From Arthrobacter pascens (GTDB taxonomy: Bacteria; Actinomycetota; Actinomycetes; Actinomycetales; Micrococcaceae), in contig NZ_JAUSWY010000001.1 of the NCBI RefSeq assembly GCF_030815585.1, forward strand, positions 3,100,001 through 3,164,000: a stretch of 64,000 bases of DNA. Direction: 5' to 3'. This document shows, one piece after another, positions 27,978 through 35,172 of this stretch. Position 1 is the stretch's first letter; each line of letters begins with the position of its first letter. The notes under the pieces were generated by a model. That model did no database searches. It was given only the letters and a program-made list of their open reading frames with translations, and had not been told where the DNA came from. Both the position numbers and the translations under genes were made by a program.

Positions 27978-29084
27978 CTAAGCCTTGGGGCTTACCGGCG
28001 ACTCGACCTTCAGCTTGCCGTCGATGATGTCCTTCTTGATCTGTTCCAGTTCGGACTTCACTTCCACAGGGACCTGGGAGTCGAAGTTGTGGAAGGGTGC
28101 CAGCTGGACGCCGTCGTTCGCCAGCGTGCCCACGTAGGGCGTATTGGTGAACTTGCCGTCTTTGTCGTCCTTAACCACTGCTTCAACGGCTTCGCCCATC
28201 AGCTTCATGACTGAGGTCAGCATGATGTCCTTGTACTCCGGTGCGGTCAGGAAGCCGTCGGAGTCAACCCAGATGAGCTTGACGTCTTTACCCGCCGCTT
28301 TCGCCTCCATGAGGGCTGCGCCGGCGCCTGCACCCACCGGGCCCGCGACGGGCATGACGATGTCCGCACCCTGGTCCAGGAAGTTCTGGGTGAGCTGCTT
28401 TCCGACGTCCTGCCTGACGAAGTCGCCGGTGAAGCTGCCGTCCTGGGCCGCCTTGTCCCAGCCAAGGACCTTGATGTCCTTACCCTTCTGCTCGTTGTAG
28501 TACTTCACGCCATCGACGTAGCCGTCCATAAAGATCGTGACGGTACGGATCTTCATGCCGCCGAAGGTGGCCACAGTTCCGGTCTTGGTGCTGGCTGCAG
28601 CGAGGTAGCCGGCCAGGAACGCGGCCGGGGCGGTGTCGTAGACGATCGGCTTGACGTTGCTGAGTGGCGGGTCGTAACTGTAGTCAATGATGGCGAAGTG
28701 GTTGTTCGGGTTGGCCGTGGCCTGGGCCTCGGTGGCGTCACCGAGCAGGAAGCCCACCGTCAGGGTGAGGTCGCAGTTGGCGGCGACCATGGCACGCAGG
28801 TTCGGCTCAAAGTCATTGTTGGTCTTGGATTCGACCTGGTTGACTTTGATGCCCAGCTCGGCCTGTGCCTTCTTCAGTCCCTCATACGAGGACTGGTTGA
28901 AGGACTGGTCATCGAATCCGCCGGAGTCCGAGACGATGCAGCCGGTGTAGTCGCTGGCCGTCGCGGTCGGGCTGCCGGCTTCGGGAGGCGCACCGCAACC
29001 GGACAGCAGGAGAGCGGCCGCACCCGCAGTGGCCACGCCGGCCATTGAACCGCGCTTGAAATGGGCACGCAGTGAGTTCTTCAA
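27978..29084 (-). CDS. BmpA-type nucleoside-binding lipoprotein
   Basis: The 368-residue lipoprotein has a signal peptide ending LLLSGC and the BMP/Med domain: CIVSDSGGFDDQSFNQSSYEG with the family DDxSFN motif, NPNNHFAIIDYSYD, and GPVGAGAGAALMEAK. BMP proteins related to PnrA and NupA bind purine or pyrimidine nucleosides. The start is a TTG with GGAGG four bases upstream. It is the first gene of the nucleoside uptake and salvage cluster. The intergenic stretch 29085-29341 upstream should contain its promoter (TAATGT near 29210 on the minus strand is a candidate), but I see no known operator there. Confidence 0.92.
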   Translation of the reverse strand: MKNSLRAHFKRGSMAGVATAGAAALLLSGCGAPPEAGSPTATASDYTGCIVSDSGGFDDQSFNQSSYEGLKKAQAELGIKVNQVESKTNNDFEPNLRAMVAANCDLTLTVGFLLGDATEAQATANPNNHFAIIDYSYDPPLSNVKPIVYDTAPAAFLAGYLAAASTKTGTVATFGGMKIRTVTIFMDGYVDGVKYYNEQKGKDIKVLGWDKAAQDGSFTGDFVRQDVGKQLTQNFLDQGADIVMPVAGPVGAGAGAALMEAKAAGKDVKLIWVDSDGFLTAPEYKDIMLTSVMKLMGEAVEAVVKDDKDGKFTNTPYVGTLANDGVQLAPFHNFDSQVPVEVKSELEQIKKDIIDGKLKVESPVSPKA

Positions 29085-29341
29085 TTTTCCTCCAGGATGA
29101 AGAGAGTGGCGCTACGACTCGAATTCAATGAGTGTCCGTTTCTGCACTGAAATTCTGTTTTCACTGAGGGCTTCGCAGCACTGCGCCGAAGCGCACTTAT
29201 GGAATTAACATTAGTGTCCTGCGACACGTCCGGATGATGCTCAGCGCCGGATCCTGAGGATTGTTGGGAACTTGTTACCAATCAGTAGGCCGCGGCCGGC
29301 TGACCGCCCCGACCAGCCACTATCCCTCCCCAGCCAGGCGC

Positions 29342-29387
29342 GAACGAACACTTGTGCCCCTGTTTTTGGGACCTCAAGGGTTCGTTC
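29342..29387 (-). terminator. Inverted repeat after the oxidoreductase gene, probable terminator
   Basis: GAACGAACACTT (29342-29353) pairs with AAGGGTTCGTTC (29376-29387) with one mismatch, with further CCCC/GGG pairing inside. It lies 28 bases beyond the stop of the minus-strand oxidoreductase gene, at the edge of the 29085-29415 intergenic region. Confidence 0.5.
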
Positions 29388-29415
29388 CCGCTGTTCCTTC
29401 ACGCGGCTGGCTTGG

Positions 29416-30438
29416 TTAGAGCCGCACCAGCATTTTGCCCGTGTTTGCACCGTCCAGGAGGTCCATAAACGCCTGCGGTGCGTTCTCAAGTCCGTCCACC
29501 ACCGTCTCGTCATAGCGGACCGAACCGTCGCCGAGCCAGGTCGACATCCTTTCTGCAAACTCCACACTGTGCTGGCGCTGGCCCCCCACCAGGAAGCCGC
29601 GAAGGGTCAGCTGCTTGCCGATCGCCAGCATGAGGTTCCGCGGCGCGGGCGTTGCCTCGGTGGCGTTGTACTGGGAGATGGCACCGCACATGGCCACCCG
29701 GCCGCCCACGTTAAGTTCGGCGAGGGCCGCCTCGAGGTGGTCACCGCCCACGTTGTCGAAGTAGACGTCGATCCCGTTGCCGCCGGCAGCAGCCTTGAGC
29801 TGATCCCTGACCGGGGCGTCGCGGTAGTTGAAGGCAGCATCGAAGCCAAGCTCCAGCAGCCGGGCCACTTTCCCGGGTGTTCCGGCACTGCCAATCACGC
29901 GGGACGCACCCATGGCCTTGGCAATCTGGCCCACCAGCGAGCCCACGGCACCAGCCGCGCCGGAGACAAACACAGCATCGCCCGGCTTGAACTCTGCAAC
30001 CTTGAGCAGCCCGGCGTAAGCCGTCAACCCGGTCATGCCCATCGCCCCCAGGAATGCAGATGCCGGCGCAAGGTCCGTCCGGGCAACCGTGGTGGCGCTG
30101 GCATCCAGGACGGCGAATTCGCGCCAGCCGAGTTGATGGACGACGGCGTCCCCCACCTTGCGTCCGTCGGCCCTGGACGCGATGACCTCACCCAGGGCCC
30201 CGCCGTCGAGCGCTGCATCCAGCGCAAACGGCGCTGAGTAGGACTTGACGTCGTTCATGCGTCCCCGCATGTACGGGTCAACGGAGATATAGCGGTTGCG
30301 GACCAGGATCTGGCCCTCCGCGAGTTCGGGCAGTGTCGACTCGGCCAGCCGGAAGTTCTCCGGGGCCGGACGCCCTGCGGGGCGGGACGCGAGGCGGATC
30401 TCGCGGGTTGACGTTGGCAGTGCGGCAGTTGTGCTCAT
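29416..30438 (-). CDS. Zinc-independent MDR-family NADP-dependent oxidoreductase (CurA / prostaglandin-reductase-like)
   Basis: The 340-residue medium-chain reductase belongs to the leukotriene B4 dehydrogenase / curcumin reductase branch: VRNRYISVDPYMRGRM near residue 50, the glycine-rich NADP loop SGAAGAVGSLVGQIAKAMG near residue 160, and YFDNVGGDHLEAAL. These enzymes reduce double bonds of alpha,beta-unsaturated ketones or quinones. The ATG overlaps the ohr stop, so the enzyme may detoxify reactive carbonyls formed during peroxide stress; that link is inferred from the operon. Confidence 0.92.
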   Translation of the reverse strand: MSTTAALPTSTREIRLASRPAGRPAPENFRLAESTLPELAEGQILVRNRYISVDPYMRGRMNDVKSYSAPFALDAALDGGALGEVIASRADGRKVGDAVVHQLGWREFAVLDASATTVARTDLAPASAFLGAMGMTGLTAYAGLLKVAEFKPGDAVFVSGAAGAVGSLVGQIAKAMGASRVIGSAGTPGKVARLLELGFDAAFNYRDAPVRDQLKAAAGGNGIDVYFDNVGGDHLEAALAELNVGGRVAMCGAISQYNATEATPAPRNLMLAIGKQLTLRGFLVGGQRQHSVEFAERMSTWLGDGSVRYDETVVDGLENAPQAFMDLLDGANTGKMLVRL

Positions 30439-30866
30439 GCTGCGAACTCCAGGATCTTGATGTCAACTGCGATGTTGCCGCGCGTCGCGTTGGAGTAGGG
30501 GCAGATCCGGTGTGCTTTGGCCACCAGGGCTTCCGCAGTGGCAAGGTCCAGGGCGGGGACGGCGATCTCAAGTTCAGCGGCAAGTCCGTAGCCTTCACCG
30601 CCATCCAGGGCGCCGAAGTGGATGCGGGCAGCGACGGCCGAGTCTGTGAGGTCGGCGCCTTCCTTGCGCCCGACGAGGCGAAGGGCGGAGTGGAAGCAGG
30701 CTGCGTAGCCGGCAGCAAAGAGCTGCTCCGGGTTGGTGCCCTGGCCGTCGCCGCCCAGCTCCACCGGGCTGGCGAGGGAGACATCCAGCTTTCCATCCTG
30801 GGTGCGCGCATTGCCGTCACGGCCTTCGCCGGATGCCAGTGCCTCGGCAGTATAAAGAGTCTTCAC
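30435..30866 (-). CDS. ohr: Organic hydroperoxide resistance protein (Ohr)
   Basis: Ohr is a thiol peroxidase that reduces organic and fatty-acid hydroperoxides using a Cys pair. The 143-residue OsmC-fold protein shows the peroxidatic motif FAAGYAACFHSAL near residue 57 and the second motif RICPYSNATRGNI near residue 122, which fit Ohr and not OsmC. The GTG start at 30866 follows AGGAAGG. It lies between ohrR and the MDR reductase on the same strand, with an ohrR-ohr gap of 94 bases. Confidence 0.95.
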   Translation of the reverse strand: MKTLYTAEALASGEGRDGNARTQDGKLDVSLASPVELGGDGQGTNPEQLFAAGYAACFHSALRLVGRKEGADLTDSAVAARIHFGALDGGEGYGLAAELEIAVPALDLATAEALVAKAHRICPYSNATRGNIAVDIKILEFAA

Positions 30867-30908
30867 GGTGTGTCCTTCCTGTTGGATGTGGATATCAAAA
30901 TCGGTGAT

Positions 30909-30968
30909 TCGTCTCAGCGCTGATTGGTCTCGGTGCTGGTGGATCTCGGCGCGGGTGGTCTCAGTGCG
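30909..30968. repeat. Short tandem repeat between ohrR and ohr
   Basis: A degenerate unit of 15-16 bases with core GTCTCGGTGCTGGT occurs nearly four times in a row (TCTC cores at 30912, 30928, 30944 and 30959). The last unit includes the ohrR stop codon. The array fills more than half of the ohrR-ohr gap. Confidence 0.65.
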
Positions 30969-31395
30969 GGCCGTGGAGGGCGGCGGTGAGCTTGGCCAGC
31001 GTGGCGCGGAGCTGCTCAAGCTCGTCGGCAGAAAGTCCAGCGGCATCAGCGAGGTGCTTGGGTATCCCGGTGGCCCTGCTGCTCAGGGCGCGCCCGGCGG
31101 AGGTCAGGTGGATGGCGACCCGGCGTTCGTCCTCCCCCGACCGGCGACGCTCCACCATACCCAGCGCCTCAAGGCGCTTCAGCAAGGGCGAGAGCGTGCC
31201 GGAGTCGAGGCCCAGCTCCTCCCCAACTTCCTTGACGCCCCGCGGCTCGTTTTCCCACAGGACCAACATCACGAGGTACTGCGGGTACGTCAGACCCAGC
31301 TCTTCGAGCATGGGCCGGTACACCGCTGTTGCCGCGCGCGAGGCCGAGTAGAGGGCAAAGCACACCTGTCGGTCGAGGCGGGGGGCTTCAGTCAT
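30961..31395 (-). CDS. ohrR: MarR-family organic peroxide sensor (OhrR)
   Basis: The 144-residue winged-helix repressor carries the OhrR sensing motif near its N-terminus (LDRQVCFALYSASRA, Cys near residue 12), followed by GLTYPQYLVMLVLWE and the recognition-helix region LGLDSGTLSPLLKRLEALGMVERRRSGEDERR. Only the N-terminal Cys is present, which places it in the one-Cys class that forms mixed disulfides with small thiols. It is followed by ohr. A matching OhrR box lies 17 bases upstream of the ATG, implying autoregulation of the whole operon. Confidence 0.94.
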   Translation of the reverse strand: MTEAPRLDRQVCFALYSASRAATAVYRPMLEELGLTYPQYLVMLVLWENEPRGVKEVGEELGLDSGTLSPLLKRLEALGMVERRRSGEDERRVAIHLTSAGRALSSRATGIPKHLADAAGLSADELEQLRATLAKLTAALHGPH

Positions 31396-31411
31396 GCCTA
31401 AAACGATAGAC

Positions 31412-31426
31412 CACAATTCAATTGTG
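31412..31426. promoter_or_regulatory. OhrR operator
   Basis: CACAATTCAATTGTG is a perfect 15-base inverted repeat around a central C. It agrees with the OhrR box TACAATTnAATTGTA except for the outermost bases, and it sits directly upstream of ohrR. Confidence 0.85.
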
Positions 31427-31450
31427 CACAACTTACCCACCAAAGAGGAG

Positions 31451-31511
31451 CGCGAACTGGCAGCTAATGCCCTCAAATCCAGGATTTGAGGGCATTAGCT
31501 GCCAGTTCGCG
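31451..31511. repeat. 61-base perfect palindrome after the M20 gene
   Basis: Two 30-base arms (31451-31480 and 31482-31511) are exact reverse complements around a single A. The element begins 17 bases beyond the stop of the M20 amidohydrolase gene and ends before the ohrR promoter, so it can act as a terminator. Its core GCAGCTAATGCCCTCAAA loosely resembles the palindromes at 42891 and 52233. Confidence 0.9.
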
Positions 31512-31527
31512 CCGGAGTCGCGGGGCC

Positions 31528-32727
31528 TTAGAGGTCGCGGATGGTTCGAAGGGCTGCTGCCGTGAGCACCTGGATGCCGAATCCGAGGGCACGTTCATCC
31601 ACGACGTAGTCGCCACGATGCAGGTCGTACTCTTCGCCGCCTGGTGTCTTGGTGCCGAGGCGCATCATGGCCCCGGGACGTTCGGCCAGGAACCAGGCGA
31701 AGTCCTCCCCGCCCATGGACTGTGGCGTGAGCACCACGGCGCCTTCGCTGATCTCGGCCCGGGCAGCGGCCTCGATCAGGGCGGTCTCGTGCTCCGAGTT
31801 GACCACGGGCGGGACTCCCCTGGTGTGCTCCAGGCGGACGTCCACACCGTAGGGCGCGGCCACCTGATGTACCACTTCGTCCAGGAGTTCGCCGGCGTCT
31901 TTCCAGGCATCGCGGTCCAGGCAGCGCATGGTCCCGGCCATGAAACCGGTGCCGGGAATGGCATTTGGTGCCGATCCGGCGGAGATATGGCCCCACACCA
32001 CGGAGACGCCGCTGCGGACATCCACCCGGCGTGACAGTACGGCCGGAACATTCACGGCGATCTGCGCCAGGGCGAACACCAGGTCCTCCGTGAGATGCGG
32101 ACGGGAAGTATGCCCGCCACGGCCGCTCAGTTCGATCCTGATGGTGTCCGAGGCAGACGTGATAGCGCCGATGCGTGTACCGATGCGTCCGACGTCGATC
32201 CTTGGATCGCAGTGCAGCGCCAGGATGCGGGGCACACCGTCCAGGACGCCTTGTTCGATGCAGGACAGCGCACCGCCGGGCATTGTCTCCTCGGCAGGCT
32301 GGAAAATGATCCGGACGGTGCCGGTCAGGGGGGATTCCAAGTGCATACGCTGGAGGATCAATGCCACACCAAGCATGGTGGCGGTGTGGATGTCATGGCC
32401 GCAGGCATGCGTGACGCCGTGGTTCTTCGAGGCGAACTGAAGACCGGTCTCTTCAATGATGGGCAAGGCGTCAATGTCGCCGCGGAGGGCCGTGGCAATG
32501 GGCCCCTCGCCGATGTCCACCGTAAGGCCGGTGCCCTCAAGCCTGCGGGGGGCGAGGCCCGCCGCCTCGAGCCGCTCCACCACCTTGTCGGTGGTGCGGA
32601 ATTCCTTGAAGGAAAGCTCAGGGTGCGCATGCAGGTCCCTGCGGAAGTCGATCAGTTCCGGAAGGAGCGGCTCCAGCCATGGCCCCACCAACGCGGTGGG
32701 CTCAGCTTCAGTAGTGTAATTACGCAC
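31528..32727 (-). CDS. M20-family amidohydrolase (peptidase M20D, hippurate/IAA-amino-acid hydrolase type)
   Basis: The 399-residue protein is a two-zinc amidohydrolase: RRDLHAHPELSFKEFRTT at residue 30, the first metal motif TEACGHD-like THACGHDIHTATMLG near residue 107, and the Glu region IIFQPAEETMPGGA near residue 140. A dimerisation domain follows (GRGGHTSRPHLTEDLV). Related enzymes cleave N-acyl amino acids, hippurate or N-acetyl-diaminopimelate; the substrate cannot be chosen from sequence. It appears to be a single-gene unit. Confidence 0.92.
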   Translation of the reverse strand: MRNYTTEAEPTALVGPWLEPLLPELIDFRRDLHAHPELSFKEFRTTDKVVERLEAAGLAPRRLEGTGLTVDIGEGPIATALRGDIDALPIIEETGLQFASKNHGVTHACGHDIHTATMLGVALILQRMHLESPLTGTVRIIFQPAEETMPGGALSCIEQGVLDGVPRILALHCDPRIDVGRIGTRIGAITSASDTIRIELSGRGGHTSRPHLTEDLVFALAQIAVNVPAVLSRRVDVRSGVSVVWGHISAGSAPNAIPGTGFMAGTMRCLDRDAWKDAGELLDEVVHQVAAPYGVDVRLEHTRGVPPVVNSEHETALIEAAARAEISEGAVVLTPQSMGGEDFAWFLAERPGAMMRLGTKTPGGEEYDLHRGDYVVDERALGFGIQVLTAAALRTIRDL

Positions 32728-32813
32728 AGATTTACTCTAGCGAGCGTCCACGGAATAGCGGCATCACGGTCGGCGCGTTACGGATTTGCCCGGTTTGCCA
32801 ACCACTCAGGTTG

Positions 32814-33947
32814 CTAGAGAACGTCAAAATCACCGCTGGCCTTCAGCGCGTCCACGGCGGCCTTGACCCGCTGGGAGTGCTGCTTGGTGGTCACCAGCAG
32901 GGCATCTCCGGTGTCCACAATGACTACATCCTTGATGCCGATCAGCGCAATCACGCGCTTTGTGTCTGAAACCACCACTCCGCTGGCGTTTTCGGTGAAC
33001 ACGCGGGCGCCGTTGCCGATGACGGTGACGTCATCCACTTCGCGTGCACTGTTGAGCCGTCCCACCGAAGCGAAGTCCCCGACGTCGTCCCATCCGAAAG
33101 TGCCGGGTACAACCGCAACATCCCCGGCCGCGGCCGCGGGTTCAGCCACCGCATAGTCAATGGCGATCTTAGGCAGGGTGGGCCACACGCGGGCTGTGAC
33201 CTCGTCGCGTTCAGGGGTGTCCCAGGCGCGGGCGATCTCCTGCAGCCCTTGGTAAAGCTCGGGCTGGTTGGCCTCCAGGTGCTTCAGCATCAGGGCCACG
33301 GGCGCCACGAACATGCCAGCGTTCCAGACGTACTCGCCGCTGTCCACATACTGCTGGGCAACTTCTTCGTCGGGCTTCTCAACGAACTCCACCACGGCCT
33401 GCGCACTGGGGGCGCCTTCGATGTTGAGCCCGCGCCCGGCACGGATGTAGCCGAAGCCGGTGGAGGGGTGCGTCGGCTTGATGCCGATGGTCACAATCTT
33501 TCCGGCGGCAGCGGTGTGGATGGCCTCCCGGACTGCTTCCCGGAAAAGATGGACCGGGCTGATCACCTGGTCTGCTGCGAACGACCCCATGATGGTGTCC
33601 GGATCGCGCTCATGCAGGATGGCCGCAGCCAGGCCGATGGCGGCACCGGAATCCTTTGGTTCGCTCTCCAGGACCAGGTCCGCATCCTGAAGTTCGGGCA
33701 ACTGGCTGCACACGGCAGCCCGGTGGGCGGTTCCGGTGACCACCAGGACGCGTTTACCCGCGAGGGGCTCAAGCCGGTCATACGTGGCCCGCAACAAAGT
33801 GCTGCCCGAACCCGTGAGGTCGTGAAGGAACTTGGGAGCTGCTGCACGTGACAGGGGCCAGAGGCGGGTCCCCACTCCGCCTGCCGGAATGACCGCGATA
33901 AATCGGTTCAGGGGTGAATCCGGGCTTGTCACTTTGTCTGTACTCAT
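32814..33947 (-). CDS. manC: Mannose-1-phosphate guanylyltransferase
   Basis: Makes GDP-mannose from GTP and mannose-1-phosphate for glycan and glycolipid synthesis. The 377-residue protein has the nucleotidyltransferase loop VIPAGGVGTRLWPLSRAAAPK, the FVEKPDEEVAQQYV motif (the conserved FVEKP), and YVWNAGMFVAPV. It lacks the C-terminal isomerase cupin of long bifunctional ManC proteins, so it is the monofunctional form. The ATG at 33947 follows a GTG in frame one codon upstream; AGGCGG precedes both. The gene symbol is by family. Confidence 0.9.
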   Translation of the reverse strand: MSTDKVTSPDSPLNRFIAVIPAGGVGTRLWPLSRAAAPKFLHDLTGSGSTLLRATYDRLEPLAGKRVLVVTGTAHRAAVCSQLPELQDADLVLESEPKDSGAAIGLAAAILHERDPDTIMGSFAADQVISPVHLFREAVREAIHTAAAGKIVTIGIKPTHPSTGFGYIRAGRGLNIEGAPSAQAVVEFVEKPDEEVAQQYVDSGEYVWNAGMFVAPVALMLKHLEANQPELYQGLQEIARAWDTPERDEVTARVWPTLPKIAIDYAVAEPAAAAGDVAVVPGTFGWDDVGDFASVGRLNSAREVDDVTVIGNGARVFTENASGVVVSDTKRVIALIGIKDVVIVDTGDALLVTTKQHSQRVKAAVDALKASGDFDVL

Positions 33948-34086
33948 CACCGCCTACTTTAGCCGACCCACCGTCGGGCTCCCTTTTCACATGGCCGAGT
34001 AACGCCTAAAAAAGCCATATCGTGTGGCGTTCGTCTCAATCAGCAAGGAAATCCGCAGTTGAGAGAGTCACCAAGGAACTCCTAAA

Positions 34087-34115
34087 TTGAATAAGCTGTG
34101 AGCGAAGCCTAGATT
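34087..34115 (+). promoter_or_regulatory. Candidate sdhCDAB promoter
   Basis: TTGAAT (34087-34092) and TAGATT (34110-34115) are separated by 17 bases, a good sigma-70-type promoter. The -10 lies within the inverted repeat GCCTAGATTTAGGC (34107-34120), which could be an operator. The remaining 85 bases to sdhC form the leader. Confidence 0.55.
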
Positions 34116-34205
34116 TAGGCCTGAGCTTACGAGTGCTCTCGCAGCAGGCGTTCCCCCCGCGTGGATCCCATGCCAGCGCCGCTGTGTTGCAGGGAGGTTT
34201 ATTCA

Positions 34206-34586
34206 GTGCCGACAAAACCAGCTGGCACCTTGTACCGCGGCCGTGAAGGCATGTGGTCCTGGGTAGGACACCGAATTACCGGTGTTGTGATTTTTTTCTT
34301 CTTGTTGGTCCATGTGCTGGACACCTCATTGGTGCGTGTGTCCCCCGAGGCCTACACGGCTGTTATCGGTACCTACAAGAATCCCCTGATGGCCCTGGGT
34401 GAAACGGGCCTTGTCGCCGCGATTGTGTTCCACGCCTTCAACGGCCTGCGCATCATCGCCGTGGATTTCTGGAAGAAGGGCGCAAAGTACCAGCGCCAGA
34501 TGCTCTGGGCCGTCCTGGCGCTCTGGGTCGTCACCATGGTGGCCTTCTCCATCCGCCACCTGTCCCTCGCCTTCGGAGGTCACTAA
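34206..34586 (+). CDS. sdhC: Succinate dehydrogenase cytochrome b subunit
   Basis: The 126-residue membrane anchor has three helices and the SdhC marks GMWSWVGHRITGVVIFFFLLVH and FHAFNGLRIIAVDF, with His residues for haem b and quinone binding. The GTG at 34206 has GGGAGG nine bases upstream; the open frame upstream is not conserved. It is the first gene of sdhCDAB. Confidence 0.94.
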   Translation: MPTKPAGTLYRGREGMWSWVGHRITGVVIFFFLLVHVLDTSLVRVSPEAYTAVIGTYKNPLMALGETGLVAAIVFHAFNGLRIIAVDFWKKGAKYQRQMLWAVLALWVVTMVAFSIRHLSLAFGGH

Positions 34587-34589
34587 GCC

Positions 34590-35069
34590 ATGACTGCAAC
34601 CATCCAGCCCCCGCGCAGCGGAAAAATCAGCAGCGGAAAGATCTCCCCGCAGTACCGCCGCACCGGTGGATCCAGGGGCAACTTCGAGATGCTGGCCTGG
34701 CTGTTCATGCGCCTGTCCGGCGTCGTGCTGGTGGTGCTCATCTTCGGCCACCTTTTTGTGAACCTCATGGTGGGCGAAGGCATCCACGCCATCGACTTCG
34801 GCTTTGTGGCCGGCAAGTGGGCCGACCCGTTCTGGCAGGTCTGGGATCTGGCCATGCTGTGGCTGGCCATGCTCCATGGCACCAACGGCGTGCGCACCAT
34901 CATCAACGACTACGCCGAGAAGGACTCCACGCGTCTCTGGCTCAAGATCGTCCTCTATGCGGCCACCACCGTGATCATCGTCCTGGGCACCTTGGTGATC
35001 TTCACCTTCAACCCGTGCCCCGTGGTGGACGGTGTTCCGCTGCCCGGCGGCTTCTGCCCGGCTGCGTAA
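34590..35069 (+). CDS. sdhD: Succinate dehydrogenase hydrophobic membrane anchor subunit
   Basis: The 159-residue second anchor has a polar N-terminus of about 35 residues and three helices, with LFMRLSGVVLVVLIFGHLFVN and the conserved MLHGTNGVRTIINDYA. GGAGG precedes the ATG, which lies 3 bases after the sdhC stop. With SdhC it carries haem and the menaquinone site. Confidence 0.93.
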   Translation: MTATIQPPRSGKISSGKISPQYRRTGGSRGNFEMLAWLFMRLSGVVLVVLIFGHLFVNLMVGEGIHAIDFGFVAGKWADPFWQVWDLAMLWLAMLHGTNGVRTIINDYAEKDSTRLWLKIVLYAATTVIIVLGTLVIFTFNPCPVVDGVPLPGGFCPAA

Positions 35070-35172
35070 CAGCAGCATCTGGAGCCCGCGGTGAGCCGCG
35101 GGCTGTGTTTTGCGGAGCAGGCTTCGCCGGCCCGTTGTTTTATAGCGAATTTTGAGAGAAAGAGCGTCTGGT

